Source of the DNA: Thalassospira australica
GTDB lineage: Bacteria; Pseudomonadota; Alphaproteobacteria; Rhodospirillales; Thalassospiraceae
NCBI RefSeq assembly: GCF_000763295.1
Contig: NZ_JRJE01000020.1
Coordinates: forward strand, 124,001-188,000
Direction of reading: 5' to 3'
DNA length: 64,000 nt
This document shows, piece after piece, positions 50,002 to 58,639 of the stretch. A program made the translations under genes and the position numbers. Under the pieces are notes generated by a model, which worked only from the letters and a program-made list of their open reading frames with translations, ran no database searches and had not been told where the DNA came from. Numbering within the stretch: position 1 is the first letter of the stretch; each line of letters starts with the position of its first letter.

Positions 50002-50892
50002 ATGGCTTCGCGTCCCGCACTTGGCCTTTCCTGTGCCCTGATTACCGTTCTGGCATGGGCGGCATCTTTTCCGCTGATTGGTATTGCACTTTCGGGTTTT
50101 ACCCCGCTGCCCCTTGCCGCAACACGTTTTGCCATTGCCGCCGTGCCCGCGGCAATCTGGTTGCTGATCGTGCGCCCACCGATGCCACATTTACGCGATC
50201 TTGCCCGTCTGGCACTTGGCAGTGCGTTGGGCATCAGCATTTACAACTGGCTGCTTAATACCGGGCAACAAACCGTATCACCGGGGGCGGCAAGCTTTAT
50301 CATCAATACCTTGCCGATCTGGACGGCGATGCTGGCGACAATTTTCCTGCGCGACCGCTTCGGGCTTGGCGCGTGGATCGCCACCAGCATCAGCTTTTCC
50401 GGTGTTGCACTTATTGCCATTGGCCAGCCCGGCGAAATGCGCTTTGGCAATGGCAGTTCGCTTATCCTGCTGGCGTCCATTCTGTCTGCCAGCTATTTCG
50501 TTTTGGTGCGCAATGTGATTGCCCGTTATGGCGCGGGCACCTGTACGTGCTGGACGCTGATCACCGGGGCGCTATGGCTTTGCCCGTGGCTTGCTGACGG
50601 GATCGATCAGTTCATGACAGCCCCGCTCAGCGTGATGTCGGCCATGCTGTTTCTTGGGCTGGTATCCGCGTCTCTTGGCTATGCGACATGGAGTTACGCC
50701 ATCAGCCATTTCGGTCCGGCGGGGGCTGCGAACTTTTTGTATCTCGTACCGCCAATTGCCGTCGCGCTGGCATGGAGTCTTACCGGGATTACACCCGATG
50801 TTCTGACGCTGATTGGCGGGGTGATCGCCATTATCGGGGTTATAATGTTGCGAATTTCCATGGCCCGCAACGCCAGAAGGGCAACCGCATAA
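50002..50892 (+). CDS. EamA/DMT-family exporter
   Basis: A 296-aa protein with ten predicted membrane helices in two EamA repeats (LSCALITVLAWAASFPLIGIALSGFTPLPLAATRFAIAAVPAAIWLLI; LFLGLVSASLGYATWSYAISHFGPAGAANFLYLVPPIAVALAWSLTG). The family exports amino acids, drugs or metabolites. Start at 50002 is preceded by AAAGG; the frame opens earlier at 49834 inside the LysR gene. It is divergent from LysR. Confidence 0.9.
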   Translation: MASRPALGLSCALITVLAWAASFPLIGIALSGFTPLPLAATRFAIAAVPAAIWLLIVRPPMPHLRDLARLALGSALGISIYNWLLNTGQQTVSPGAASFIINTLPIWTAMLATIFLRDRFGLGAWIATSISFSGVALIAIGQPGEMRFGNGSSLILLASILSASYFVLVRNVIARYGAGTCTCWTLITGALWLCPWLADGIDQFMTAPLSVMSAMLFLGLVSASLGYATWSYAISHFGPAGAANFLYLVPPIAVALAWSLTGITPDVLTLIGGVIAIIGVIMLRISMARNARRATA

Positions 50893-51032
50893 CCCCGACC
50901 GGCAGGGCATCGCAGCCTGTTTTCGAACGATTATAAAGAAATACTGATAACTGGTTCACAACAGCAGGCTTTGACACCGCGTTTTCAAAGGTCTATTGAA
51001 AATCCGTATCTTTCCAATGTGGATGGAAGCCC

Positions 51033-51488
51033 GTGTATTTTACACCCCTCAACTGCCCGGCTGCCAGACGGACACTGTCACTTTGTGTGGCGTGGTTGTT
51101 GCTGGTGAATGCCCTGTTGTTCGGGTTCATGCATGCGCCGGTCGCCCTTGCGGCAGTGCCGACAAGCACCACGGAAGCTTCTCAAACCACGGAAACCTAT
51201 GTTCCGCTGATCATCTGTACCGCAAACGGGATCAAGACCATCTCGGTCCCGGCAGGTGTCGCCGAAAGCACCACGACCTATCCGCACAGTTCGGATGCGT
51301 TTGACGGTTTCCAATGTGCAAGTTGCGGGCTTGGCAATCATGCCGTTGGCATGCCCGTTGAGCCCCAATTGCCACTGGTCCATCGCATCCGCCTGTCAAA
51401 GAAGGTCACAGCCCTTCATATCACTGCACGGCTGCATGATTTTTGTCTGATTGCTGCCTCTCCGCGTGCACCACCCGTCGCCCTGTAA
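51033..51488 (+). CDS. DUF2946-like exported protein
   Basis: A 151-aa product from a GTG at 51033. Residues 14-41 are a signal anchor or signal peptide (LSLCVAWLLLVNALLFGFMHAPVALA). It then has LIICTANGIKTISVP and a CASCGLGNHA cysteine pair. The ICTAxGxK...CxxC pattern resembles DUF2946, a family often near copper or haem genes. A conserved C-terminal segment follows (LHDFCLIAASPRAPP). No experimental role is known. No strong ribosome-binding site is visible, so the start is uncertain. Confidence 0.65.
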   Translation: MYFTPLNCPAARRTLSLCVAWLLLVNALLFGFMHAPVALAAVPTSTTEASQTTETYVPLIICTANGIKTISVPAGVAESTTTYPHSSDAFDGFQCASCGLGNHAVGMPVEPQLPLVHRIRLSKKVTALHITARLHDFCLIAASPRAPPVAL

Positions 51489-51683
51489 ACGTGTTTTCTG
51501 ATCCCGCAACACAAGGCCGCTCACGCCACAGGTGTATCCAATGCACCGCCCCGGGACCGGAAACTGACACGTGCCGTCGGATACAGGCACATTCCCGGTG
51601 CCATGCCGGGTTCACAGACTGGTGTCGGTACGCGACCTTTTGACTGCCGCGTATCTTTAAATTTGCCAATGGGGGAAAATCCC

Positions 51684-52328
51684 ATGAACAAAGATGACGC
51701 CCTGAAAATTTTTGAAAAACTTGCTGACCCTACGACACTGACCTTGCCATCGGATGCCTGCATCGGCCATCACGCCGAAGATCAGGCCTATGTCTATTTG
51801 CTTAGCTCAGGGCTTGCCCTGCGCTGCCGCTATACCGCCAATGGTGAAAGACAGGTTTGCCGGGTCTATCGACCGGGCGATTTGATCGGCCTTGAAATGC
51901 TGGCGGTCACCGATCCGTCGCTTCTGATTGAAACCATCGCACCATCGGTCATCAAACGCATTCCGATTGGCCGGGTGCGGCTTGCCCAACAAAACGACCC
52001 GCGCGCGCAAGCAGCCGTGACATCGCTTCTGGCAAGCGAGGTCATGGATGGTCAGCAACTCAAGATCAGCTTTGGCACCGGATCGGCCATGCGCCGGATT
52101 TGCCGGTTTTTGTTATGGGCGGCCCAAAATGACCTTGTCGCCCTGCCCAACCGTGAAAAGCTTGGCAATATCATCGCCACAACAACCGAAACCGCCAGCC
52201 GCATGATTGCCAATCTGCGGCGTGACGGGGCGATTGCCAAAAACCCGCGGATGCCTTCGACCATGACGATCAACCGCGACAAACTTTCCAAGGCCGCGGG
52301 TGATCATCACCACCAATCAGCGGCCTGA
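51684..52328 (+). CDS. Crp/Fnr-family transcriptional regulator
   Basis: A 214-aa regulator from the ATG at 51684 (GGGGGAAA upstream). The N-terminal cyclic-nucleotide-binding-like domain contains EDQAYVYLLSSGLALRCRYTANGERQVCRVYRPGDLIGLEML. The C-terminal HTH is RRICRFLLWAAQNDLVALPNREKLGNIIATTTETASRMIANLRRDGAI. It has no N-terminal Fe-S cysteine cluster, so it is not an oxygen sensor of the FNR type. It ends in a His-rich tail (GDHHHQSAA). A terminator lies downstream, shared with the GGDEF/EAL gene. Confidence 0.88.
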   Translation: MNKDDALKIFEKLADPTTLTLPSDACIGHHAEDQAYVYLLSSGLALRCRYTANGERQVCRVYRPGDLIGLEMLAVTDPSLLIETIAPSVIKRIPIGRVRLAQQNDPRAQAAVTSLLASEVMDGQQLKISFGTGSAMRRICRFLLWAAQNDLVALPNREKLGNIIATTTETASRMIANLRRDGAIAKNPRMPSTMTINRDKLSKAAGDHHHQSAA

Positions 52329-52351
52329 AAACGGTTTCTGACTGAAACAAA

Positions 52352-52389
52352 AACGCACCGGGTGATTTCATCCGGTGCGTTATTATTTT
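52352..52389. terminator. Terminator between Crp/Fnr and GGDEF/EAL genes
   Basis: AACGCACCGG and CCGGTGCGTT with a ten-base loop, then ATTATTTT on the plus strand and an A tract on the other flank, so it can serve both convergent genes. Confidence 0.8.
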
Positions 52390-52416
52390 ACCGCTCGTAA
52401 CGGGGACTTGCCGATA

Positions 52417-55400
52417 TCAGGCCTGCGCCACCGGGAATTGTGCCGGCGAGGCCAGGTTGATTTTCAAAAGATTTTCCATATCCCCGGCAGCGACCGGTTT
52501 GCTGAAATAGAACCCCTGCACTTCGTCAACGCCTTCAGACGCGATGTGTTCAAGCTGGGTTTCGGTTTCAATGCCTTCGACATTGACCGCCATGCCAAAT
52601 GACCGTGCCAGGAACACCACCGCACGCACAATCGCCGCGTTGCCGTCCGAACTGTCGATATCAATAATAAAGGACCGGTCGATCTTGATTTTATCGACCG
52701 GGAACCGCTTCAGATAGGCCAGCGATGAATAGCCGGTCCCGAAATCGTCAATCGCAATACGGATGCCCTGATTGCGCAAAACCCCAAGCGTGATCGCAGC
52801 TTCGCGCGGGTTGTCCATCACCGCACCTTCGGTCACTTCGAATTGCAACTGACGCGGATCAAGTTTCGATCGCGCCAACACATCGCCAACACTTTCGATC
52901 AGATCCTCATGCCGGGCAAGCTCAAGCGGCGAAAGATTGACTGATATCGTCAGCTCGCCATAGCCCTCTTCGCGCCATGTTCGGGTTTGGTCACAAGCGC
53001 GGTTAAGCACCCATTTTCCGATGTCGGCAATAATGCCCATCCGTTCGGCCACCGGGATGAAATCAACCGGGCTGACCTCGCCACGTGATGGGTGGAACCA
53101 ACGGACAAGTGCTTCCATACCGATGATGCGGTGTCCGGCAATATCAATGATCGGCTGATAGAACAGTTCAAGTTCGTCATTCTCGATCGCGTGGCTCAAG
53201 TCGCGTTCCATCGCCTTGCGTTCCTGCACCTCGACCTGAAGTTTCGGTTCAAAGAAGTGATAGCGATTGCGCCCCTCGGCCTTGGAGCAATACAGCGCCA
53301 GATCGGCATTGCGCAGAAGGTCTTTTTCATCCCGACCATCCTGCGGATACATGCAGATGCCAACCGATGTCGACGCCTGCACTTCATTGCCCTCAAGCAT
53401 GAAACGTTCAGAAACCCGTTCGATCAGTCGCTGGGCAACAAAGGTTACTTCCTCGACCGAGCCCGGCTCATTGATCAGAACAGCAAATTCGTCCCCGCCC
53501 AGACGTGCGACCACATCCTCGTTGCGCAGGCACACCCGCATGCGTTCCCCCACTCCCTGTAAGAGTAGGTCACCAATCGGGTGGCCAAGCGTATCGTTGA
53601 TGTCCTTGAAGTTATCCAGATCAAACATCATCAGCACAAAGTTGCGCCGTTCACGTTTGCTGCGCTCCACGGCATTGGCCAGTCGTTCCTGAAACAATGT
53701 CCGGTTGGGAAGTCCGGTCAGCCCATCATGATGGGCCAGGAACTGAATGCGTGCTTCGCTGCGTTTGCGATCAGTAATATCGGTGATCGTGCCATCAATG
53801 ATCGACGGCCGCCCCTGTTCGTCACGCACCAGACGGGCGTTTTCTTCGACCCAGATGATTTTGCCATCGGCACGGCGCATTTCGGTTTCGAACCCGTGCA
53901 CAGCCCCGTCGCGCAACAACCGCCCGGTAATGCGCAGGCGACTGACCGGATTAAGATAATGCAATGACGGATCCTGTTCCGCCGCAACAAGGTCTTCGAC
54001 CTTTTCGTAGCCAAGGATGGAGACAAATGCCGGGTTCGCCGACAGGATCGGCCCCAGCGGCAGGCTTTGATAAAGCCCCTCGGCCGAGTTTTCGAAAATC
54101 CCGCGGAATTTTTCCTCGGCATGGCGCAAGGCACGTTCGACGGACAGCTTTTCGGTCACATCCTGACCGATGCAAATCACCCCGGCAATGTCGCCGTCTT
54201 CGCCAAAGTGCGCTCGAGCATTCCATTGCAACAGGCGCACTTCACCGTCGCGCCGCTTGAACGAAAACACCTCATCCTTGATGATCTCACCGGACATAAG
54301 ACGCCGCACCGCCATGCGAACACGTGCGCGATCTTCCTCGACCAGAAGGAATTCAAAGAAGTTCTGGCCCGCGGCTTCCATCCAGGAATAGCCAAAGGTC
54401 CATTCGCATTCGCGGTTGTATTCAAGAATCCGTCCTTCGGCATCAAGGAACAAGATCACGCTGCCCGCAGTCTGCACCAAGGCGCGATAGCGTTCCTGAC
54501 GGCGGCGCAGGTCATATTCGGCCTGCCGGTTCTTGGTGATGTCGGTCATGGTGACGCTGTAGCCAAGCAACCTGCCACCTTCGCCACGAATATCGGTGGC
54601 ATTCATCCGCACCCAAATCTGACTACCGTCCGCGCGGCGCATTTCAACATCGCGCGCATGAACACCTTTCCCGGACGCAAGATCACGGCGCAGTTGAAGG
54701 CGCTGGCTGTCGTCGGCATAAAATGTTTCCGGATGGCTCAAATAGGCCTGTTTTACGTCACGCACAGAATCATAGCTAAACAACGCGGCAGTTTCTTCGT
54801 TCACGCTTGTGATCGTACCTTCGGCATTCAGTTCAATGATGCCATGCACCGCATGTTCAAGGGCGCGACGATAGCTTTCCTCACGCGTGCGTTCCTGACC
54901 GAAAAGGACAAGACAATTGGCCATTTCAAGGTTCAGATACTGCCACTGGAAGAAGCGCTGCCCGTAATGCACTGTGCGCGTGCTATCGGCATCAAACTGC
55001 ACGCCCTGTTCGGTAACAAGGGCGCGTTGATCACCGGGATTGATCAGGCCAAGTGGCGATGTCAGCCCCATCTCCAGACAAATCTGTTCCGCAGCACTGT
55101 TTGCGCAACGCAATTGTCCGTCCCGTTCGACCAGCAAAACAGGTTGCGGCGAAATCAACGATCCAATCCCTGACGAAACCGTCGCCCCGATCATGGTAAA
55201 ACGGATATAGGCGCGATGCCCGACAACCAGCTTCCAACCAACAAGCAAATGCGGCTTGTCACCAAAAGCACACGCCACATGATGATAGCCGCCAAATTCC
55301 AGAAGATGTGCAGACAACTCCGACAGTGCACCGGAAACGTCACCGAGCACATCACAAGAGCACCATTCGCCGCTTTGCACGCTGCTTCCGAAAATGTCAC

Positions 55401-55539
55401 ACCAAGGTGCGTTGACAAGGAAACGCTCTTCGTCTGGGTCAAATGCTCCAGACGGTAAACACAGATGGCTGATCAACGCCGTCAAGGAACCGACGGAATT
55501 GATTGCGTTGATGTCTCCCATAGCGGCTTTATTCGTCAT
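52417..55539 (-). CDS. PAS-GGDEF-EAL bifunctional c-di-GMP enzyme
   Basis: A 1040-aa protein without obvious membrane helices. A poorly conserved region (1-220) is followed by three PAS/PAC units (about 225-345, 350-470, 480-595; DVTEKLSVERALRHAEEK linkers). The diguanylate-cyclase domain has an intact G681GDEF motif (VVARLGGDEFAVLI). The phosphodiesterase domain has E809AL and DDFGTGYSS. Both active sites look complete, so it could make or degrade cyclic di-GMP depending on its PAS signal; no haem or FAD residue can be assigned by eye. It is the last gene before a terminator and has its own AT-rich promoter region. Confidence 0.93.
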   Translation of the reverse strand: MTNKAAMGDINAINSVGSLTALISHLCLPSGAFDPDEERFLVNAPWCDIFGSSVQSGEWCSCDVLGDVSGALSELSAHLLEFGGYHHVACAFGDKPHLLVGWKLVVGHRAYIRFTMIGATVSSGIGSLISPQPVLLVERDGQLRCANSAAEQICLEMGLTSPLGLINPGDQRALVTEQGVQFDADSTRTVHYGQRFFQWQYLNLEMANCLVLFGQERTREESYRRALEHAVHGIIELNAEGTITSVNEETAALFSYDSVRDVKQAYLSHPETFYADDSQRLQLRRDLASGKGVHARDVEMRRADGSQIWVRMNATDIRGEGGRLLGYSVTMTDITKNRQAEYDLRRRQERYRALVQTAGSVILFLDAEGRILEYNRECEWTFGYSWMEAAGQNFFEFLLVEEDRARVRMAVRRLMSGEIIKDEVFSFKRRDGEVRLLQWNARAHFGEDGDIAGVICIGQDVTEKLSVERALRHAEEKFRGIFENSAEGLYQSLPLGPILSANPAFVSILGYEKVEDLVAAEQDPSLHYLNPVSRLRITGRLLRDGAVHGFETEMRRADGKIIWVEENARLVRDEQGRPSIIDGTITDITDRKRSEARIQFLAHHDGLTGLPNRTLFQERLANAVERSKRERRNFVLMMFDLDNFKDINDTLGHPIGDLLLQGVGERMRVCLRNEDVVARLGGDEFAVLINEPGSVEEVTFVAQRLIERVSERFMLEGNEVQASTSVGICMYPQDGRDEKDLLRNADLALYCSKAEGRNRYHFFEPKLQVEVQERKAMERDLSHAIENDELELFYQPIIDIAGHRIIGMEALVRWFHPSRGEVSPVDFIPVAERMGIIADIGKWVLNRACDQTRTWREEGYGELTISVNLSPLELARHEDLIESVGDVLARSKLDPRQLQFEVTEGAVMDNPREAAITLGVLRNQGIRIAIDDFGTGYSSLAYLKRFPVDKIKIDRSFIIDIDSSDGNAAIVRAVVFLARSFGMAVNVEGIETETQLEHIASEGVDEVQGFYFSKPVAAGDMENLLKINLASPAQFPVAQA

Positions 55540-55907
55540 GTTTGTTGTCGCTGCGCGACCATAACTGCTCCCCCATACCGTGCAAAGCCCAAATTTCCCC
55601 GTCGAGAGCCAATATTCTCAATCATTTTGCTTGTATTTTTGTAATGGCTTCATTTTTGGTCTTTTCGATCACGCGCACAACCTTATCGCGGCTTTCTGCG
55701 CCCGCGTGACCAGCACACACAGAATGAACGCGATTTCACTACACAATCATTAAAATCCCGAAAATTTAATCGCTTAACTGTTGCTCACGGATGGTTATCA
55801 GAATACCATTTGTTCGCTCGGAGGTTTTTCACACGGTCTTGCTGCCAGCGTCACAGTCTGGGTCATCAGCATTTCAAAAAGCCATCCAGAACAAAGGAGC
55901 GACCAAC
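55540..55907. other. Intergenic region between GGDEF/EAL and TerB genes
   Basis: About 370 bases of divergent promoter region. The middle (55620-55780) is AT-rich. The frame starting at 55791 runs into the TerB gene but the first 39 residues look non-coding. Nothing else was recognised. Confidence 0.4.
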
Positions 55908-56321
55908 GTGATTTCGCACCAGGACGCCTTGATCTACACAATGGTTATGGTTTCGGCCGCCGATAATGACATTACCGACGCCGAACTTTCCGCGATGGGC
56001 CGCCGTGTCCGCTATCTTCCGATTTTTGCCGGTTTCGATAATGACGGGGTCACAAGCGTTGCCCGCGATTGCGCAAGTCTGCTGGGCGAAGAAGATGGCA
56101 TGGACCGCGCGCTGAACCTGATCCGCGATGCTCTGCCACGCAAATTGCGCGAAACGGCTTATGTCTTTGCCTGCGAAATCGTTCTGTCAGACAGTGAAAT
56201 CAGTCAGGAAGAACTGCGCATTCTTGAATTGCTGCGCCACCGTCTTGATATTGATCGGCTGGTTGGCGCGGCCATTGAACGCGCCATGGCTGCACGCTAT
56301 GTCCGGCCCGGCGATCTTTAA
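55908..56321 (+). CDS. TerB-family protein
   Basis: A 137-aa all-helical protein from a GTG at 55908 with AAAGGAG eight bases upstream. The TerB pattern is present: ALIYTMVMVSAADNDITDAELSAMGRRVRYLPIFAGF near the start and RETAYVFACEIVLSDSEISQEELRILELLRHRLDID. TerB is linked to tellurite resistance and membrane stress, but lone TerB proteins of this type have no established function. The DxD/E pairs (AADNDITDAE, SDSEISQEE) may bind metal ions. Confidence 0.85.
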   Translation: MISHQDALIYTMVMVSAADNDITDAELSAMGRRVRYLPIFAGFDNDGVTSVARDCASLLGEEDGMDRALNLIRDALPRKLRETAYVFACEIVLSDSEISQEELRILELLRHRLDIDRLVGAAIERAMAARYVRPGDL

Positions 56322-56604
56322 ACACCATGGCCTTTGCGCGGCAAACCTGGTTTCGGTTGATCCGCCGCAGCAATAGAACCAACAGACCCAATCAGCATTT
56401 CCGCAAACACGATGGCCTGTCTGTCTGATATTGTGGTACCTAAAACCTGTTCAGAATAACGACGCCTGAATTCGCTGCTTTTCTGAACGCCACAATGTGA
56501 TATGGCCTAACCGCAAAGATGATCATGCCCGCGCCCCTTGGTGCGGACTGATTTTGCATCTTCGATGTCGATGATGCCCACCGTCAGATAAAGGGACTGC
56601 CGCC

Positions 56605-57489
56605 ATGACTGCTCTTTCCGGGGAAAACATTGCTTTTATCGGACTTGGACTGATGGGCCGTCCGATGGCGCTTAATCTTGAAAAGGCCGGTGCAGTCCTG
56701 ACAGTCAACACCCGCAACCCCGAAACGCTCAATGCGTTCGAAGATTTGGGCATTGCCACGGCGGGCACCCCTGCCGATGCCGCGGCAGAAGCCGATATCG
56801 TCATCATTTGCGTTGCCGATACCGTTGCCCTTGAAAACGTGCTTTTGGGTGAAGACGGCATCATTGACGGCATGGAAGACGGCACCATCGTCATTGACAT
56901 GGGCACCACGTCGGTCGAAGCCACGCGCCGCTTTGCCGATGCCGTCGAAGATGCGGGCGGCACATGGATTGATGCCCCGGTTTCCGGCGGCACCCACGGG
57001 GCCGAAAATGGTACATTGTCGATCATGGTCGGTGCCGACAAAGAAGATTTCGACCGCGTGCATCGCATCTTTGATGTTCTTGGCGCCCGCGTTACCCACG
57101 TCGGCGATGTCAGTTCCGGTCAAATTGCCAAGGCCGCCAATCAGATGATCGTCGGCATCACCATTGGTGCCGTGGCAGAAGCCTTTTCCATGGCTGACGA
57201 GGCATCAGTCGATCTTGAAAAACTGCGCGCAGCACTGACGGGGGGATTTGCGGATTCTGCGATTTTGCAAAAACACGGCGAACGCATGATCGAACGCAAT
57301 TTCGAGCCCGGCGGGAAAGTCGTTACACAGCGCAAGGACCTGTTCCAGGCACTTGAATTTTCTGAAGGTGAACTGGGTGTGGAACTGCCGTTTACCCGGC
57401 TTGCCATGGAACTGTATGACGAAGTGATTGGCATGGGCGATGGTGATCTTGATCATTCGGCCCTGATCAAAGTCTATGAAGAAGATTGA
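56605..57489 (+). CDS. NAD(P)-dependent beta-hydroxyacid dehydrogenase
   Basis: A 294-aa dehydrogenase of the 3-hydroxyisobutyrate/tartronate-semialdehyde reductase family. The dinucleotide motif is FIGLGLMGRPMALNLEKAG, the substrate motif IDAPVSGGTHGAENGTLSIMVG, and the catalytic lysine lies in GQIAKAANQMIVG. It reduces or oxidises a 3-hydroxyacid; specific substrate unknown (tartronate semialdehyde, hydroxyisobutyrate and similar are possible). Its last 14 bases overlap the GDCCVxC gene. Confidence 0.92.
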   Translation: MTALSGENIAFIGLGLMGRPMALNLEKAGAVLTVNTRNPETLNAFEDLGIATAGTPADAAAEADIVIICVADTVALENVLLGEDGIIDGMEDGTIVIDMGTTSVEATRRFADAVEDAGGTWIDAPVSGGTHGAENGTLSIMVGADKEDFDRVHRIFDVLGARVTHVGDVSSGQIAKAANQMIVGITIGAVAEAFSMADEASVDLEKLRAALTGGFADSAILQKHGERMIERNFEPGGKVVTQRKDLFQALEFSEGELGVELPFTRLAMELYDEVIGMGDGDLDHSALIKVYEED

Positions 57490-57709
57490 TCCCAAAGAAA
57501 TTATTCTGACATCGGCGCTGACATGCCCGGAATGCGGGCATGTCGAAACCGAAACCATGCCCACCGATGCCTGCCAGTATTTTTATGACTGCAAGGGGTG
57601 CGGGGCGGTTTTGCGACCACTTCCCGGGGACTGCTGCGTATTTTGCTCTTATGCAACCGTGCCCTGCCCACCGGTTCAGATCGACGGCAAGGACGGATGT
57701 TGCGGGTAA
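57476..57709 (+). CDS. GDCCVxC-family zinc-ribbon-like protein
   Basis: A 77-aa Cys-rich protein. CPECGH and CKGCG form a zinc-ribbon-like pair. The family motif is GDCCVFCSYATVPCPPVQ and the tail ends DGCCG. Related proteins can carry selenocysteine in the motif; here all positions are Cys codons. Function is unknown; a metal-binding or redox role is likely. The ATG lies inside the end of the upstream dehydrogenase gene (14-base overlap), so the two are translationally coupled. Confidence 0.85.
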   Translation: MKKIDPKEIILTSALTCPECGHVETETMPTDACQYFYDCKGCGAVLRPLPGDCCVFCSYATVPCPPVQIDGKDGCCG

Positions 57710-57721
57710 TCACGCACCGTC

Positions 57722-58267
57722 CTATGCAGTAATACCTGCCTTGTGACTGCCAAACCGGTACAGATACAGCCTGTCGGAACTTGTTTTCATCGGTATTTCA
57801 CCAAAGGCCTGCCATCCGGGAATGGCAAAGGCCCGTGATATCACGATTGCCCCGGGGTCCATTCGTTGCGACAAAACATCCCCGACATCATCCATCAGGC
57901 GCGGATCAAGAAAGCAAACAACGACCTCGCCGGGATTATGATCAAGGGTGCGGAAATCGGCCCGGATCAGCGAAAGGTTTGGCTTGGCCGCAAGGATCGC
58001 GCGCATCCGGCTGATCGCAAACGGAACCGGTGACAATTCAATGCCGGTCACCTCGATATCCGGCCGGGCACGGGCAATGGCAATCGCCAGATCGCCCCAC
58101 CCCGACCCCAAGTCGGTCACGGTTCCGGTTTCCGATGGAATATAAGCAATGATTTCGTCGGCCACCTTGCCCGATGTGGGCATTGGAACGGCTTTCAGCC
58201 TGATTGCATAAATCGCAATCAATGCCAAAATAATCCCGACAAAGACAAGAACGGATAAATCGGTCAT
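57722..58267 (-). CDS. Membrane-anchored SAM-dependent methyltransferase
   Basis: A 181-aa protein. Residues 4-22 form one membrane helix (LSVLVFVGIILALIAIYAI). The catalytic part has the class I methyltransferase motif TVTDLGSGWGDLAIAIARARPDIEVTGIELSPVPFAISRMR, then a VVVCFLDPRLMDD motif IV-like block. The substrate is unknown; the anchor suggests a membrane-bound lipid or quinone. It converges with the GDCCVxC gene, 12 bases away. Confidence 0.85.
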   Translation of the reverse strand: MTDLSVLVFVGIILALIAIYAIRLKAVPMPTSGKVADEIIAYIPSETGTVTDLGSGWGDLAIAIARARPDIEVTGIELSPVPFAISRMRAILAAKPNLSLIRADFRTLDHNPGEVVVCFLDPRLMDDVGDVLSQRMDPGAIVISRAFAIPGWQAFGEIPMKTSSDRLYLYRFGSHKAGITA

Positions 58268-58364
58268 AGACTCAAAACTATGATAATGTCTGCACCTGAC
58301 AGTCCTGCCACAGCGGCACCGATGTCACAAGTTAGATTGAATTCCAAATCCAGAAGATACCAGC

Positions 58365-58583
58365 ATGCCCAATGACGATACCGAAAACCGTATCACCGAA
58401 CTTGAAACACAGATCGCCTACATGGAAACCGTAGTAAGCGACCTGTCAGACATGATCAAATCCCAATGGGATCGCATCGACGTTTTGGAACGCCAGAACA
58501 AATTGATGTCTTCTGATGTTAAACGGATGATTGACTTTCTGCGTACATCACCAGAAGACGATGCACCGCCACCGCATTATTGA
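58365..58583 (+). CDS. slyX: SlyX-family coiled-coil protein
   Basis: A 72-aa protein with the SlyX pattern: RITELETQIAYMETVVSDLSDMIKSQWDRIDVLERQNKLM, a likely coiled coil, and the C-terminal PPPHY signature. Function is not established. Its stop is 56 bases before the GTG used for the DUF3095 gene; a longer DUF3095 frame would overlap it. Confidence 0.9.
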   Translation: MPNDDTENRITELETQIAYMETVVSDLSDMIKSQWDRIDVLERQNKLMSSDVKRMIDFLRTSPEDDAPPPHY

Positions 58584-58639
58584 TCAAACGGTACAGCCGT
58601 CCATGCCTGCCGGGCGGGCGACACCCCTGCGAGAGCGAC

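Noticed and set aside
54067..55173. Plus-strand frame (368 codons) opposite the PAS-GGDEF-EAL gene
   Set aside because: Antisense of a confidently identified gene; composition typical of shadow frames in GC-rich DNA.
57476..57709. Selenocysteine in the GDCCVxC protein
   Set aside because: No in-frame TGA occurs before the stop at the end of the gene; all motif positions are Cys codons.
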